6,148 nt of DNA, taken from the NCBI GenBank assembly GCA_026786045.1, contig JAJAYV010000062.1, positions 1 to 6,148 on the forward strand. Direction: 5' to 3'. How positions within the stretch are numbered: position 1 is the stretch's first letter; each line of letters begins with the position of its first letter. A model generated the notes under the pieces. The model was not told the origin of the DNA and made no database searches. It saw only the letters and a list, made by a program, of their open reading frames with translations. The position numbers and the translations under genes were made by a program. Shown piece after piece: positions 1 through 5,841 of this stretch. The stretch is from Frankiaceae bacterium (lineage in GTDB: Bacteria; Actinomycetota; Actinomycetes; Mycobacteriales; SCTD01).

Positions 1-182
1 AAGGCCACCAGCCCGGCCGTCATGAGGGCGCGGTCGGGCGTCCCCTCGCGGGCCAGCTGGCTGATGGCCTGCTCCAGCGGGTCGTAGCCGTCGCGGAGCA
101 GCCCGCCGACCAGCCACGCCCCGACAAAGGCCGCCGGCCCCGCGATCCCGCACAGCGCGCCGACGGTGCGGGGGCCGGCCAT
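1..182 (-). CDS. DUF998 family membrane protein, N-terminal fragment
   Basis: Only the first 60 codons are present; the gene continues past the left edge of the window. The protein opens with a short basic-polar start and then a hydrophobic segment at about residues 7-29, which is probably the first membrane helix. This is followed by GYDPLEQAISQLAREG (residues 32-47) and then the start of a second hydrophobic stretch. The order 'helix, G-Y-D-P-x-x-x-x-I-S-x-L-A, next helix' is typical of the N-terminus of DUF998 proteins, multi-pass membrane proteins of unknown function. The ATG at 182 is preceded by GGGAG at 191-195 with an 8-base spacer, which supports this start. The gene diverges from the small gene starting at 250, leaving 67 bases between them. 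The family call rests on recalled motif similarity and a fragment only; function is unknown. Confidence 0.75.
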   Translation of the reverse strand, partial: MAGPRTVGALCGIAGPAAFVGAWLVGGLLRDGYDPLEQAISQLAREGTPDRALMTAGLVA

Positions 183-236
183 GGCGCAGGCTCCCACGCG
201 GCGTGCCGGGCCCCCCGCCGCGCGACACTCGATCGG

Positions 237-244
237 GGAGGAGG
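237..244 (+). promoter_or_regulatory. Strong ribosome binding site of the small gene at 250
   Basis: Two overlapping copies of GGAGG (237-241 and 240-244) lie 8 and 5 bases before the GTG at 250. The in-frame ATG at 256 would be 14 and 11 bases away, which is too far, so this site favours the GTG as start. Such a strong Shine-Dalgarno site is good evidence that the short reading frame is translated. Confidence 0.65.
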
Positions 245-249
245 ACAGT

Positions 250-435
250 GTGACCATGGCCACCCCCACTGCTGTCCGGACGCACGACGCCGTCATCGCC
301 GCCACCCTGCAGCACCACGAGCTCGAGCGGTGGCGCGCGGCGCAGACCGTGCGCGCGCACATCGCGGTCGACGACGGCCAGGACGCGATGCTCGACTGCC
401 TCGGCCTGCTCGACCTCGTCCCGCCGCGCGGCTAG
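250..435 (+). CDS. Small protein of unknown function
   Basis: This 62-codon frame starts at GTG 250 (or ATG 256, giving 60 residues) and ends with TAG at 433-435. I do not recognise its family. Two things argue that it is real. A very strong ribosome binding site lies just upstream, and nearly every codon ends in G or C (the exceptions I see are an ACT and a GCT early on), as in the neighbouring genes. The product is predicted to be soluble, with no signal peptide or membrane segment. It has a likely amphipathic helix around residues 11-40 (with HHELERWRAAQ in the middle) and an acidic-then-hydrophobic tail containing DDGQDAMLDCLGLLDLV. One cysteine is present and there is no metal-binding cluster. 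The gene is divergent from the DUF998 gene and convergent with the aldehyde dehydrogenase gene, so it is probably its own transcription unit. A longer frame from ATG 181 is open but would ignore the ribosome binding site. Confidence 0.6.
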   Translation: MTMATPTAVRTHDAVIAATLQHHELERWRAAQTVRAHIAVDDGQDAMLDCLGLLDLVPPRG

Positions 436-451
436 TCCTCCGGACGCACCG

Positions 452-483
452 CGGCGCCGGACCCCGAGCGGGGACCGGCGCCG
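452..483. terminator. Bidirectional hairpin between convergent genes
   Basis: The 57-base gap between the two convergent stop codons holds a long inverted repeat. The outer stem is 9 bp (452-460 with 475-483), followed by one A-A mismatch (461/474), an inner 4-bp CCCC/GGGG stem, and a GAGC loop at 466-469. All pairs are G-C. No T-run follows on either strand, so it is not a classical intrinsic terminator. U-less GC hairpins between convergent genes are common in actinobacteria and are usually read as bidirectional terminators or 3'-end stabilisers. The structure is seen in the sequence; the terminator role is inferred from position. Confidence 0.7.
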
Positions 484-492
484 GCGGACCAG

Positions 493-1920
493 CTACAGCT
501 GCAGCGACGTGATCGCTGTGAACTCCTCGATGCCCAGCGGGCCCAGCTCGCGGCCGTAGCCGCTCTGGCCGAAGCCGCCGAACGGCGCGGTCGGGTTGAA
601 CACCCCGCCGTTGACGCCGACCTGGCCGGTGCGCATACGTTTGGCGAACGCGATCCCCCGCTCCCGGTCCGAGGCCCACACCGCGCCGGACAGCCCGTAC
701 GCCGTGCCGTTGGCGATGGCGAGGGCGGCCTCGTCGCCGCCGTCGTAAGGCACCACCGTCAGGACCGGTCCGAAGACCTCCTCCTGCTCGATCGTGCTGC
801 CGGCCTCGGCCACGAGGACGGTGGGCTTCACGAAGAAGCCGGTCGGGGTCGTCTCGGGCTGCTCCGGACCACCGGCGACGAGCTTGGCGCCGTCGTCGAG
901 CGCGCCCTGGATGTACGCCCGGACGCGCTCCTGCTGGACCTTGCTCACCAGCGGGCCCTGCTGCGTGGCGGGGTCCATCGGGTCGCCGACCGGGGCGAAC
1001 TGCGCGAAGACCTCGAGCAGCCCCTCGACCTCGGCCAACCGGTCGCGCGGCACGAGCAGCCGGGTGGTCGCGCTGCAGGTCTGGCCGGAGTTGATCAGGC
1101 AGCCGGTGAGCGAGCCGGCGACGGCGTTGCCCAGCTCCTCGGCGGACAGGTCGTCGAGCAGCACCGACGCGCTCTTGCCGCCGAGCTCCAGCGAGGTGCG
1201 CTTGGGGGCGGCGGAGGCCAGCTCCGCGACCCGCCGGCCGGCGCGGGTCGAGCCGGTGAACGACACCATGTCGACCAGCTCGTGCGCGACGATCGCCTCG
1301 CCGACGACCGGGCCGGTGCCGGTCACGAGGTTGAAGACGCCGGGCGGCAGGCCGACCGAGTCCATGACCTCGGCGAGCAGGTAGGCCACGCCGGGCACGA
1401 GCTCGGAGGGCTTGAGCACGACCGTGCAGCCGGCCGCGAACGCCGCGGCGACCTTGGCCGAGATCTGGTGCAACGGGTAGTTCCACGGCGTGATGCAGCC
1501 GACGACGCCGACCGGCTGGCGCACCAGCAGCGAGTTGCCCGAGCGGCGCTCCCACTCGACCGCGTCGATGTGGTCCTCGATCGAGGCGAAGTCGATGACC
1601 GGCAGGCCGGCCTGGACCATGACGGCGAGCTGCCACGGCGCGCCCATCTCGGCCGACGCCAGCAGCGCCACCTCCTGGGCGCGCGCCTTGAGCCCCTCGG
1701 CGATGGCCGAGCAGTACTTCACGCGGTCGTCGCGCGAGGTCGCCGCCCACGCCGGGAACGCCGCAGCCGCGGCGCGTACGGCCTTGTCGACGTCCTCGAC
1801 GGTCCCCTCGGGGACCTGGCCGATGACCTGCTCGGTGTACGGGTTGGTCACCGGCAGCGTGCCGGTGCCGGTCGACGGGATGAATGCGCCGTCGACGTAG
1901 AGGGTGTCGCGCGAGTGCAT
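493..1920 (-). CDS. Aldehyde dehydrogenase, NAD-type
   Basis: The 475-residue product is a complete member of the aldehyde dehydrogenase superfamily, of usual length. It would oxidise an aldehyde to the carboxylic acid in the cytoplasm. The family landmarks appear in order: the PWNYPL motif with the oxyanion-hole Asn147; KPSE with Lys170 and Glu173; FTGST at 221-225; LELGGKS with the general base Glu245; the GQTC motif with the catalytic Cys282; EEVFGP with Glu381 and Phe383; and the C-terminal PFGGFGQSGYGRELG at 446-460. Glu173 corresponds to the residue that binds the adenosine ribose in NAD-dependent members, so NAD+ is the more likely cofactor (inference). The ATG at 1920 has AGGAG 7 bases upstream and lies 10 bases after the stop of the GMC oxidoreductase gene, so the two genes are co-transcribed and probably translationally coupled. 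The natural substrate is probably the aldehyde made by that partner; its identity cannot be read from the sequence. No signal peptide or membrane segment is seen. Confidence 0.95.
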   Translation of the reverse strand: MHSRDTLYVDGAFIPSTGTGTLPVTNPYTEQVIGQVPEGTVEDVDKAVRAAAAAFPAWAATSRDDRVKYCSAIAEGLKARAQEVALLASAEMGAPWQLAVMVQAGLPVIDFASIEDHIDAVEWERRSGNSLLVRQPVGVVGCITPWNYPLHQISAKVAAAFAAGCTVVLKPSELVPGVAYLLAEVMDSVGLPPGVFNLVTGTGPVVGEAIVAHELVDMVSFTGSTRAGRRVAELASAAPKRTSLELGGKSASVLLDDLSAEELGNAVAGSLTGCLINSGQTCSATTRLLVPRDRLAEVEGLLEVFAQFAPVGDPMDPATQQGPLVSKVQQERVRAYIQGALDDGAKLVAGGPEQPETTPTGFFVKPTVLVAEAGSTIEQEEVFGPVLTVVPYDGGDEAALAIANGTAYGLSGAVWASDRERGIAFAKRMRTGQVGVNGGVFNPTAPFGGFGQSGYGRELGPLGIEEFTAITSLQL

Positions 1921-1927
1921 GTCAGGT

Positions 1928-1932
1928 CTCCT
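1928..1932 (-). promoter_or_regulatory. Ribosome binding site of the aldehyde dehydrogenase gene, overlapping the upstream stop codon
   Basis: Read on the minus strand, AGGAG lies 7 bases before the ATG at 1920. It overlaps the TAG stop (1933-1931) of the GMC oxidoreductase gene, so ribosomes finishing the first gene are positioned over the start site of the second. This arrangement supports translational coupling of the two enzymes. Confidence 0.7.
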
Positions 1933-3934
1933 AGGCCGCAGGGGCGTTGTCGAGGGCCTTCTCGGCCTGGGCGGGGATGGCGCTCTCGTCGCGCTTGCCG
2001 CTGATGTGCTCGGCGGTGCGGTGCGCGAGCGCCATGCAGGTGAGCATCGGGTTGGCGCCGGACGGCGTCGGGAACGCGCTGGTGTCGCCGATCCACACGC
2101 CGGCGACGTCGTGCAGCTCGCCGGTCGGCTGGGCGACCGACGTCGTCGGGTCGGTGCCCATCCGGGCGCTGCCCATCTGGTGCGCCGAGCCCATGAACAG
2201 CCCGCCGGCGCCGATGTGCATCGCGTCGAGCTCGTCGCACCAGGCGCCGACGTCCTCGCCGCGCTTCCACACCCGCGGTGTCGCGCCGAACCACATCTCC
2301 TCGGCGCCGGCCGCCTCGTGCAGCTCGGCCATGACCCGCAGGCCCTTGCGGTAGCCCGCGATGTCCCGCTCGTCGGTCAGGGCGTAGGTGTGCACCGCCT
2401 CGCCGTTCTCGTCGATCGTCACCGCACCGCCCTGGTGGTCGCGCAGGACGAACAGGAAGTCCGACATCCGGCCGAGCTTGCTCATCGCCTCCTTGGCCTG
2501 CGCGCCGTCGCGGCGGGCGAGCTGGAAGGCGAAGACGCCGGTGTAGTACTGCGAGCCCTCGACGAGGAAGCCGTAACCGTCGCCGAGGTCGCGGAACTGG
2601 TCCATCACCGCGGCCTGCGGCGGGCCCCACCACGCGCGCTGGTCCTCGGCGTAGACGCCGAAGATGCCGGCGCTCGGGTGCAGGTAGAGGTTCTTGCCGA
2701 CGGCGGGGCCGCCGATGCCGGAGCGCAGCAGCAGCGCCGGCGTCTCGAGTGCGCCGCAGGCGACGACGACGTCGGGCGCGGTGACCTGCACGCGGCGGGT
2801 CTCACCGGTCTGCGGGTCGGTCCAGGTCGCGGCGACGCCGCAGGCCCGCCCGCCCTCGGTGCAGACCTGGTCGGCCTTGGTATTGGCGAGGATGACCGCG
2901 CCGTGGTCGAAGGCATCGCGCAGGTAGGTGTTCAGCGTGCTCATCTTGCTGCCGCTGGGGTCACCGAACTGCGTGTAGCCAGCGGCCGCCGGGTCGTAGG
3001 TGTCCTTGTCGACGTTGCGGACCGCGGTGTGCCAGGACCAGCCGAGCTGCCGGGCGCCCTCGACGATCCGCTGGTGCGGGCCGTTGAGGTCCGAGCACTC
3101 GTCGTTGGCCTTCATCCGGGCGAGCACCGCCTCGAGGTGGCGGTCGAACTCGGGGGAGTCGATGTCGGTGAGGCCGTGCTCGCTCGCCCACTGCTTGCGC
3201 ACCGCGTCGCTGGGCTGCACGCAGTTGTGCCAGTTGATCGTCGTACCGCCGCCGAGGGTCGCCCCCGCGAGCAGGCCGATGTTGCCGTCGGCGGAGACCG
3301 CGATGCCACCGCGGTACATCATCGTCTGGCTGGACTCGAGCTCGAGCTGGCGGTAGTCGCGCTCGCTGGTGGCCCGGCCGACCTCGAGCACGACGACCTT
3401 CTTGCCCTGCGCGGCCAGGACGCCGGCGATGGTGCCGCCGCCGGCGCCGGAGCCCACCACCACCACGTCGGCCTCGATCACCTCGCCGTCGGTCGGGACG
3501 TGCGGCGTGATGTACGGCTCGGTGTCGGGCGGGGTGATGACCGGGCCGGGGTAGCCGTACTGCGGCCAGAACGGGTTGCGGCCGTCCGCGTCGGTGATGG
3601 AGTGCGCGAGCAGGCAGCTCGCGCCGCGCAGCGTCGAGATGGCGATGAGCGCCTCGGGGGCCAGCGCCATTGCGACGCCGAGCATGCCCTCGCGGGTCTT
3701 GCGGCCCTGGTGCTGGAAGCCGAGCATCGCCAGGCCGTCCAGCAGCTGGGCCATACCGGCCTGGTCGGTCTGGCTCATGTCGGCGAGCGCCTGCTCGAGG
3801 CCGTGGTCGACGCCGACGGCGCTGCCGGGCAGGGCCCAGAAGCCGTGCGGGTCGTCCTCGACCTGGAGCGAGGGTACGGCGGTGTCGACCAGCGCGCGCA
3901 GGACCTCGCGCTGGACGGGGGTCAGCTCAGCCAC
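1931..3934 (-). CDS. GMC-family flavoprotein alcohol oxidase/dehydrogenase, long-chain alcohol oxidase-like
   Basis: The predicted product is a 667-residue FAD enzyme that would oxidise an alcohol to an aldehyde. With the GTG start, residues 1 to about 155 are an extra N-terminal region. FAD binding follows with VVVVGSGAGGG (157-167) and the Glu184 after the second strand. Next is the GMC signature GATLGGGTTINW (224-235). The C-terminal active-site region includes HQMGSARMG (His585) and SGANPMLT (Asn628), the usual His/Asn pair of GMC enzymes. Length and layout resemble long-chain fatty alcohol oxidase-like proteins rather than the roughly 530-residue choline dehydrogenase type. No Tat or Sec signal, membrane helix or CXXCH heme motif is seen, so the enzyme is probably cytoplasmic. 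Whether it uses oxygen or another acceptor is not visible. The start was chosen at GTG 3934 because AGGAG lies 6 bases upstream; the longer ATG at 3970 sits in the likely promoter. It is the first gene of an operon with the aldehyde dehydrogenase gene. Substrate is unproven: fatty alcohol is the best guess, a sterol or terpenoid alcohol possible. Confidence 0.88.
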   Translation of the reverse strand: MAELTPVQREVLRALVDTAVPSLQVEDDPHGFWALPGSAVGVDHGLEQALADMSQTDQAGMAQLLDGLAMLGFQHQGRKTREGMLGVAMALAPEALIAISTLRGASCLLAHSITDADGRNPFWPQYGYPGPVITPPDTEPYITPHVPTDGEVIEADVVVVGSGAGGGTIAGVLAAQGKKVVVLEVGRATSERDYRQLELESSQTMMYRGGIAVSADGNIGLLAGATLGGGTTINWHNCVQPSDAVRKQWASEHGLTDIDSPEFDRHLEAVLARMKANDECSDLNGPHQRIVEGARQLGWSWHTAVRNVDKDTYDPAAAGYTQFGDPSGSKMSTLNTYLRDAFDHGAVILANTKADQVCTEGGRACGVAATWTDPQTGETRRVQVTAPDVVVACGALETPALLLRSGIGGPAVGKNLYLHPSAGIFGVYAEDQRAWWGPPQAAVMDQFRDLGDGYGFLVEGSQYYTGVFAFQLARRDGAQAKEAMSKLGRMSDFLFVLRDHQGGAVTIDENGEAVHTYALTDERDIAGYRKGLRVMAELHEAAGAEEMWFGATPRVWKRGEDVGAWCDELDAMHIGAGGLFMGSAHQMGSARMGTDPTTSVAQPTGELHDVAGVWIGDTSAFPTPSGANPMLTCMALAHRTAEHISGKRDESAIPAQAEKALDNAPAA

Positions 3935-3940
3935 GGACGG

Positions 3941-3945
3941 CTCCT
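3941..3945 (-). promoter_or_regulatory. Ribosome binding site deciding the GMC oxidoreductase start
   Basis: Read on the minus strand, AGGAG lies 6 bases before the GTG at 3934, an ideal spacing. No comparable site precedes the longer in-frame ATG at 3970, so the GTG start is preferred. Confidence 0.75.
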
Positions 3946-3949
3946 GATC

Positions 3950-3969
3950 TGTGTGAGGTGGGACACACA
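3950..3969. repeat. Short inverted repeat in the leader of the GMC oxidoreductase gene
   Basis: TGTGTG (3950-3955) and CACACA (3964-3969) form a perfect 6+6 inverted repeat with an 8-base spacer. It lies between the candidate -10 element and the ribosome binding site, around the expected transcription start. It could be a second operator or a small leader hairpin. The arms are simple GT/CA dinucleotide runs, so chance is a real alternative. Confidence 0.35.
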
Positions 3970-3998
3970 CCGTACGCCGGACCGATTGACACCGACAG
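3969..3998 (-). promoter_or_regulatory. Candidate promoter of the alcohol-oxidation operon
   Basis: On the minus strand, TACGGT (3974-3969) fits the actinobacterial -10 pattern TAnnnT. CTGTCG (3998-3993) resembles a -35 element, with an 18-base spacer. Transcription would start near 3962-3963, giving a leader of about 28 bases that contains the ribosome binding site. The -35 element falls inside the larger inverted repeat at 3987-4009, as expected of a repressible promoter. This is pattern matching only. Confidence 0.4.
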
Positions 3999-4009
3999 CC
4001 CTGGTGTCA
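3987..4009. promoter_or_regulatory. Inverted repeat, candidate operator
   Basis: TGACACC (3987-3993) and GGTGTCA (4003-4009) are perfect 7+7 inverted arms separated by 9 bases, 23 bases in all. The element is about 50 bases upstream of the GMC oxidoreductase start and covers the candidate -35. Palindromes of this size are typical of TetR- or GntR-type dimeric repressors, but no such regulator is encoded in the window. It also lies 8 bases after the DUF2530 stop codon, so a weak terminator hairpin for that gene is an alternative. No T-run follows it. Confidence 0.45.
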
Positions 4010-4017
4010 GGATGGGG

Positions 4018-4284
4018 TCAGGAGGCCTGCGGGACGCCTTGGGCCTTGTCGCGCTCGATCGCGGCGCGCCGGCGCTGGCAGTAGCGGATGCCGAAAAGGC
4101 CGAGCCCGATGCCGTAGCCGCACATCCCGAGCCACCAGCCGGAGACGTCGGCCGCGTCCGTGGCGGCGAGGCCGAGCAGGACGAGCAGGCCGAGCGCCCA
4201 CGCCGCGGTGCCGACGGCGACCACTTTGACGTCGTCGGTCTCGAGCGGCGGCGGGTCGGGGCGGGCGATCCGGCGGCTCGGCAT
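4018..4284 (-). CDS. DUF2530 family small membrane protein
   Basis: The 88-residue product begins with a basic, proline-rich cytoplasmic segment ending in PPPLETDDVK (residues 11-20). Two hydrophobic helices follow at about 20-41 and 49-67, joined by a short acidic turn (DAADVSG). The C-terminus is highly basic, with CQRRRAAIERDK at 69-80. The P-P-P-L-E-x-D-D-V opening, two helices and an R-R-R tail match my recollection of DUF2530, an actinobacterial family of unknown function. By the positive-inside rule both ends are probably cytoplasmic. The ATG at 4284 has no Shine-Dalgarno sequence, but a -10-like TACGTT ends 6 bases before it, so the mRNA may be leaderless. The gene diverges from the purine permease gene 48 bases away, and I recall the two families being neighbours in other actinobacteria, which hints at a shared role but does not prove it. 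Confidence 0.78.
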   Translation of the reverse strand: MPSRRIARPDPPPLETDDVKVVAVGTAAWALGLLVLLGLAATDAADVSGWWLGMCGYGIGLGLFGIRYCQRRRAAIERDKAQGVPQAS

Positions 4285-4332
4285 GGCGACAACGTAACGC
4301 CCGGGGTCGGCGGCTCTGGCACCCTCTGCGCC
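4285..4332. promoter_or_regulatory. Divergent promoter region, probably giving leaderless transcripts
   Basis: Only 48 bases separate the two divergent ATG codons, and neither is preceded by a purine-rich ribosome binding site. On the minus strand, TACGTT (4296-4291) fits the TAnnnT -10 pattern and ends 6 bases before the DUF2530 ATG, placing the transcription start at or next to the A of the ATG. On the plus strand only a weak CACCCT (4320-4325), 7 bases before the permease ATG, could play that role. Leaderless genes are common in actinobacteria. The two promoters would overlap back to back. Confidence 0.45.
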
Positions 4333-5793
4333 ATGACGACGCAGGAGACCAGCACCCGGACCGGCGCCGCGAGCCGCCTCGACCGCTACTTCATGATCAG
4401 CCAGCGCGGCTCGACGGTCCGCCAGGAGGTGCGCGGCGGCGCGGCCACGTTCTTCACGATGGCCTACATCGTGGTGCTGAACCCGCTCATCATCGGCACT
4501 GTGCCGGACGCCGACGGCCGTGTCCTCGGCATCCCGCAGGTCGCCGCCGTGACCGCGCTCGTCGCCGCGGTCATGACGATCCTCATGGGCGTCGTCGGCA
4601 AGTACCCGTTCGCCATCGCGACCGGCCTCGGGCTCAACGCCTTCGTCACCTTCTCGGTGGCGTCGCAGATGAGCTGGGCCGACGCGATGGGCCTGGTCGT
4701 GCTCGAGGGCATCGTCATCGCCGTGCTCGTGCTCGTCGGGCTGCGCACCGCCGTCTTCAACGCGATCCCTTTCCAGCTCAAGACGGCGATCAGCGTCGGC
4801 ATCGGGCTGTTCATCGCCCTGATCGGCTTGGTGGACGCCGGTTTCGTGCGCCGCACCGACGCCGGGCCCGTCCCGGTGCAGCTCGGCGTGGGCGGTGAGC
4901 TGCAGGGCTGGCCGACGCTGGTGTTCGTCTTCGGGCTGCTGCTCACGGCGATCCTCGTCGCCCGCAAGACCCGCGGCGCGATCCTCATCGGCATCGTCGT
5001 GACGACCGTGGTGGCGATGGTCGTCGAGGCGGTCTTCGACATCGGGCCGTCCTTCGTGTCGCCCGAGGAGAGCAACCCCAACGCCTGGCAGCTCAACGTC
5101 CCGACCCTGCCTGACTCCGTCTTCGACCTCCCCGACCTGTCGCTGCTGGGCGACTTCTCGCTGTTCGGCGGCTTCGCCCGGGTCGGCGTCGTCGCCGCAC
5201 TGCTGCTCGTCTTCACGCTCATGCTGGCCGACTTCTTCGACACCATGGGCACCGTCGTGGGCGTCGGCCAGGAGGCCGACCTCCTCGACGAGGAGGGCCG
5301 GCTGCCTGGCGCGGACCGCGTCCTGCTCGTCGACTCCCTCGCCGCCGTCGCCGGTGGGGCGGCGTCGGCGTCGTCGAACACGACCTACATCGAGTCGGCC
5401 GCCGGCGTCGGCGACGGCGCGCGCACCGGGCTCGCCAGCGTCGTCACCGGGCTGCTGTTCCTCGGCGCGCTGCTCGTCACCCCGCTGGTGTCGGTCGTGC
5501 CGTTCGAGGCGGCCTCGCCCGCACTGGTCATCGTCGGCTTCCTGCTGCTCACGCAGATCCGCAACATCGACTTCGACGACTACACGATCGCCATCCCGGC
5601 CTTCCTCACCATCGTGCTGATGCCGTTCACGTACTCGATCACGAACGGCATCGGTGCCGGCTTCATCAGCTACGCGCTGCTCAAGGCGACGCAGGGCAAG
5701 GGCCGCGAGGTCAGCCCGCTGCTGTGGGTCATCGCCGCGCTGTTCATCGTCTACTTCGCGATCGAGCCGATCGAGAACGCGCTGATCGGCTGA
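4333..5793 (+). CDS. NCS2/AzgA-type purine permease
   Basis: The 486-residue product is a multi-pass membrane transporter, expected to import a purine base (adenine, guanine or hypoxanthine) with protons. The N-terminus RLDRYFMISQRGSTVRQEV (15-33), followed by FFTMAYIVVLNP (40-51), is the standard opening of the bacterial PbuG/fungal AzgA group. Other landmarks are GLGLNAF (98-104), LADFFDTMGT with Asp303 (298-307), and SSNTTYIESAAGVGDGARTG (347-366) with Glu354. The acidic residues in the last two motifs match the substrate-site Asp and Glu known from AzgA-type carriers. About 12-14 hydrophobic segments are visible between residues 36 and 482. A polar loop at about 235-278 (with DLPDLS) makes the protein slightly longer than the shortest family members. 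ATG 4333 was chosen because family similarity begins about 14 residues later; there is no Shine-Dalgarno site. Which purine is carried cannot be told from the sequence. A MarR-type regulator gene follows 48 bases downstream on the same strand. Confidence 0.93.
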   Translation: MTTQETSTRTGAASRLDRYFMISQRGSTVRQEVRGGAATFFTMAYIVVLNPLIIGTVPDADGRVLGIPQVAAVTALVAAVMTILMGVVGKYPFAIATGLGLNAFVTFSVASQMSWADAMGLVVLEGIVIAVLVLVGLRTAVFNAIPFQLKTAISVGIGLFIALIGLVDAGFVRRTDAGPVPVQLGVGGELQGWPTLVFVFGLLLTAILVARKTRGAILIGIVVTTVVAMVVEAVFDIGPSFVSPEESNPNAWQLNVPTLPDSVFDLPDLSLLGDFSLFGGFARVGVVAALLLVFTLMLADFFDTMGTVVGVGQEADLLDEEGRLPGADRVLLVDSLAAVAGGAASASSNTTYIESAAGVGDGARTGLASVVTGLLFLGALLVTPLVSVVPFEAASPALVIVGFLLLTQIRNIDFDDYTIAIPAFLTIVLMPFTYSITNGIGAGFISYALLKATQGKGREVSPLLWVIAALFIVYFAIEPIENALIG

Positions 5794-5810
5794 CTCGCCT
5801 GTGAGGGAAA

Positions 5811-5829
5811 TAGTTAGCGGGGCGAACGA
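5811..5829. promoter_or_regulatory. Imperfect inverted repeat before the MarR-type gene, candidate autoregulatory site
   Basis: TAGTTAGC (5811-5818) and GCGAACGA (5822-5829) are inverted with 6 of 8 positions matching and a 3-base spacer. The site lies 12 bases before the GTG of the MarR-type gene, in the least GC-rich patch of the window (GGGAAATAGTTAG). MarR proteins commonly bind palindromes of about 16-20 bases over their own promoter, which fits. The match is imperfect and could be chance. Confidence 0.3.
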
Positions 5830-5841
5830 GTTGCACGAGAC

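Noticed and set aside
166..249. An N-terminal extension of the small gene back to ATG 181 or GTG 166
   Set aside because: It would ignore the strong ribosome binding site at 237-244 and overlap the upstream region and start of the divergent DUF998 gene; the extra residues are Pro/Ala/Arg low complexity.
293..1750. A 485-codon minus-strand frame overlapping the aldehyde dehydrogenase gene
   Set aside because: It is a different frame of the same strand, rich in Arg, Gly and Ala, and lacks any recognisable motif. The aldehyde dehydrogenase frame holds all catalytic residues.
3935..3970. Twelve extra N-terminal residues for the GMC oxidoreductase, starting at ATG 3970
   Set aside because: The ATG overlaps the candidate -10 element and has no ribosome binding site, while GTG 3934 has AGGAG at 6 bases. 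The extra codons come from a GT/CA repeat region.
1904..4084. A 726-codon open frame on the plus strand opposite the GMC oxidoreductase gene
   Set aside because: It is antisense to a clear GMC enzyme with intact motifs. Its translation is a low-complexity mix rich in Ala, Val, Arg, Gly and Asp with no family motif, as expected for a shadow frame in very GC-rich DNA.
4285..4332. A purine riboswitch before the purine permease gene
   Set aside because: The spacer to the divergent gene is only 48 bases, too short for a purine aptamer with an expression platform, and none of the expected conserved bases are seen.
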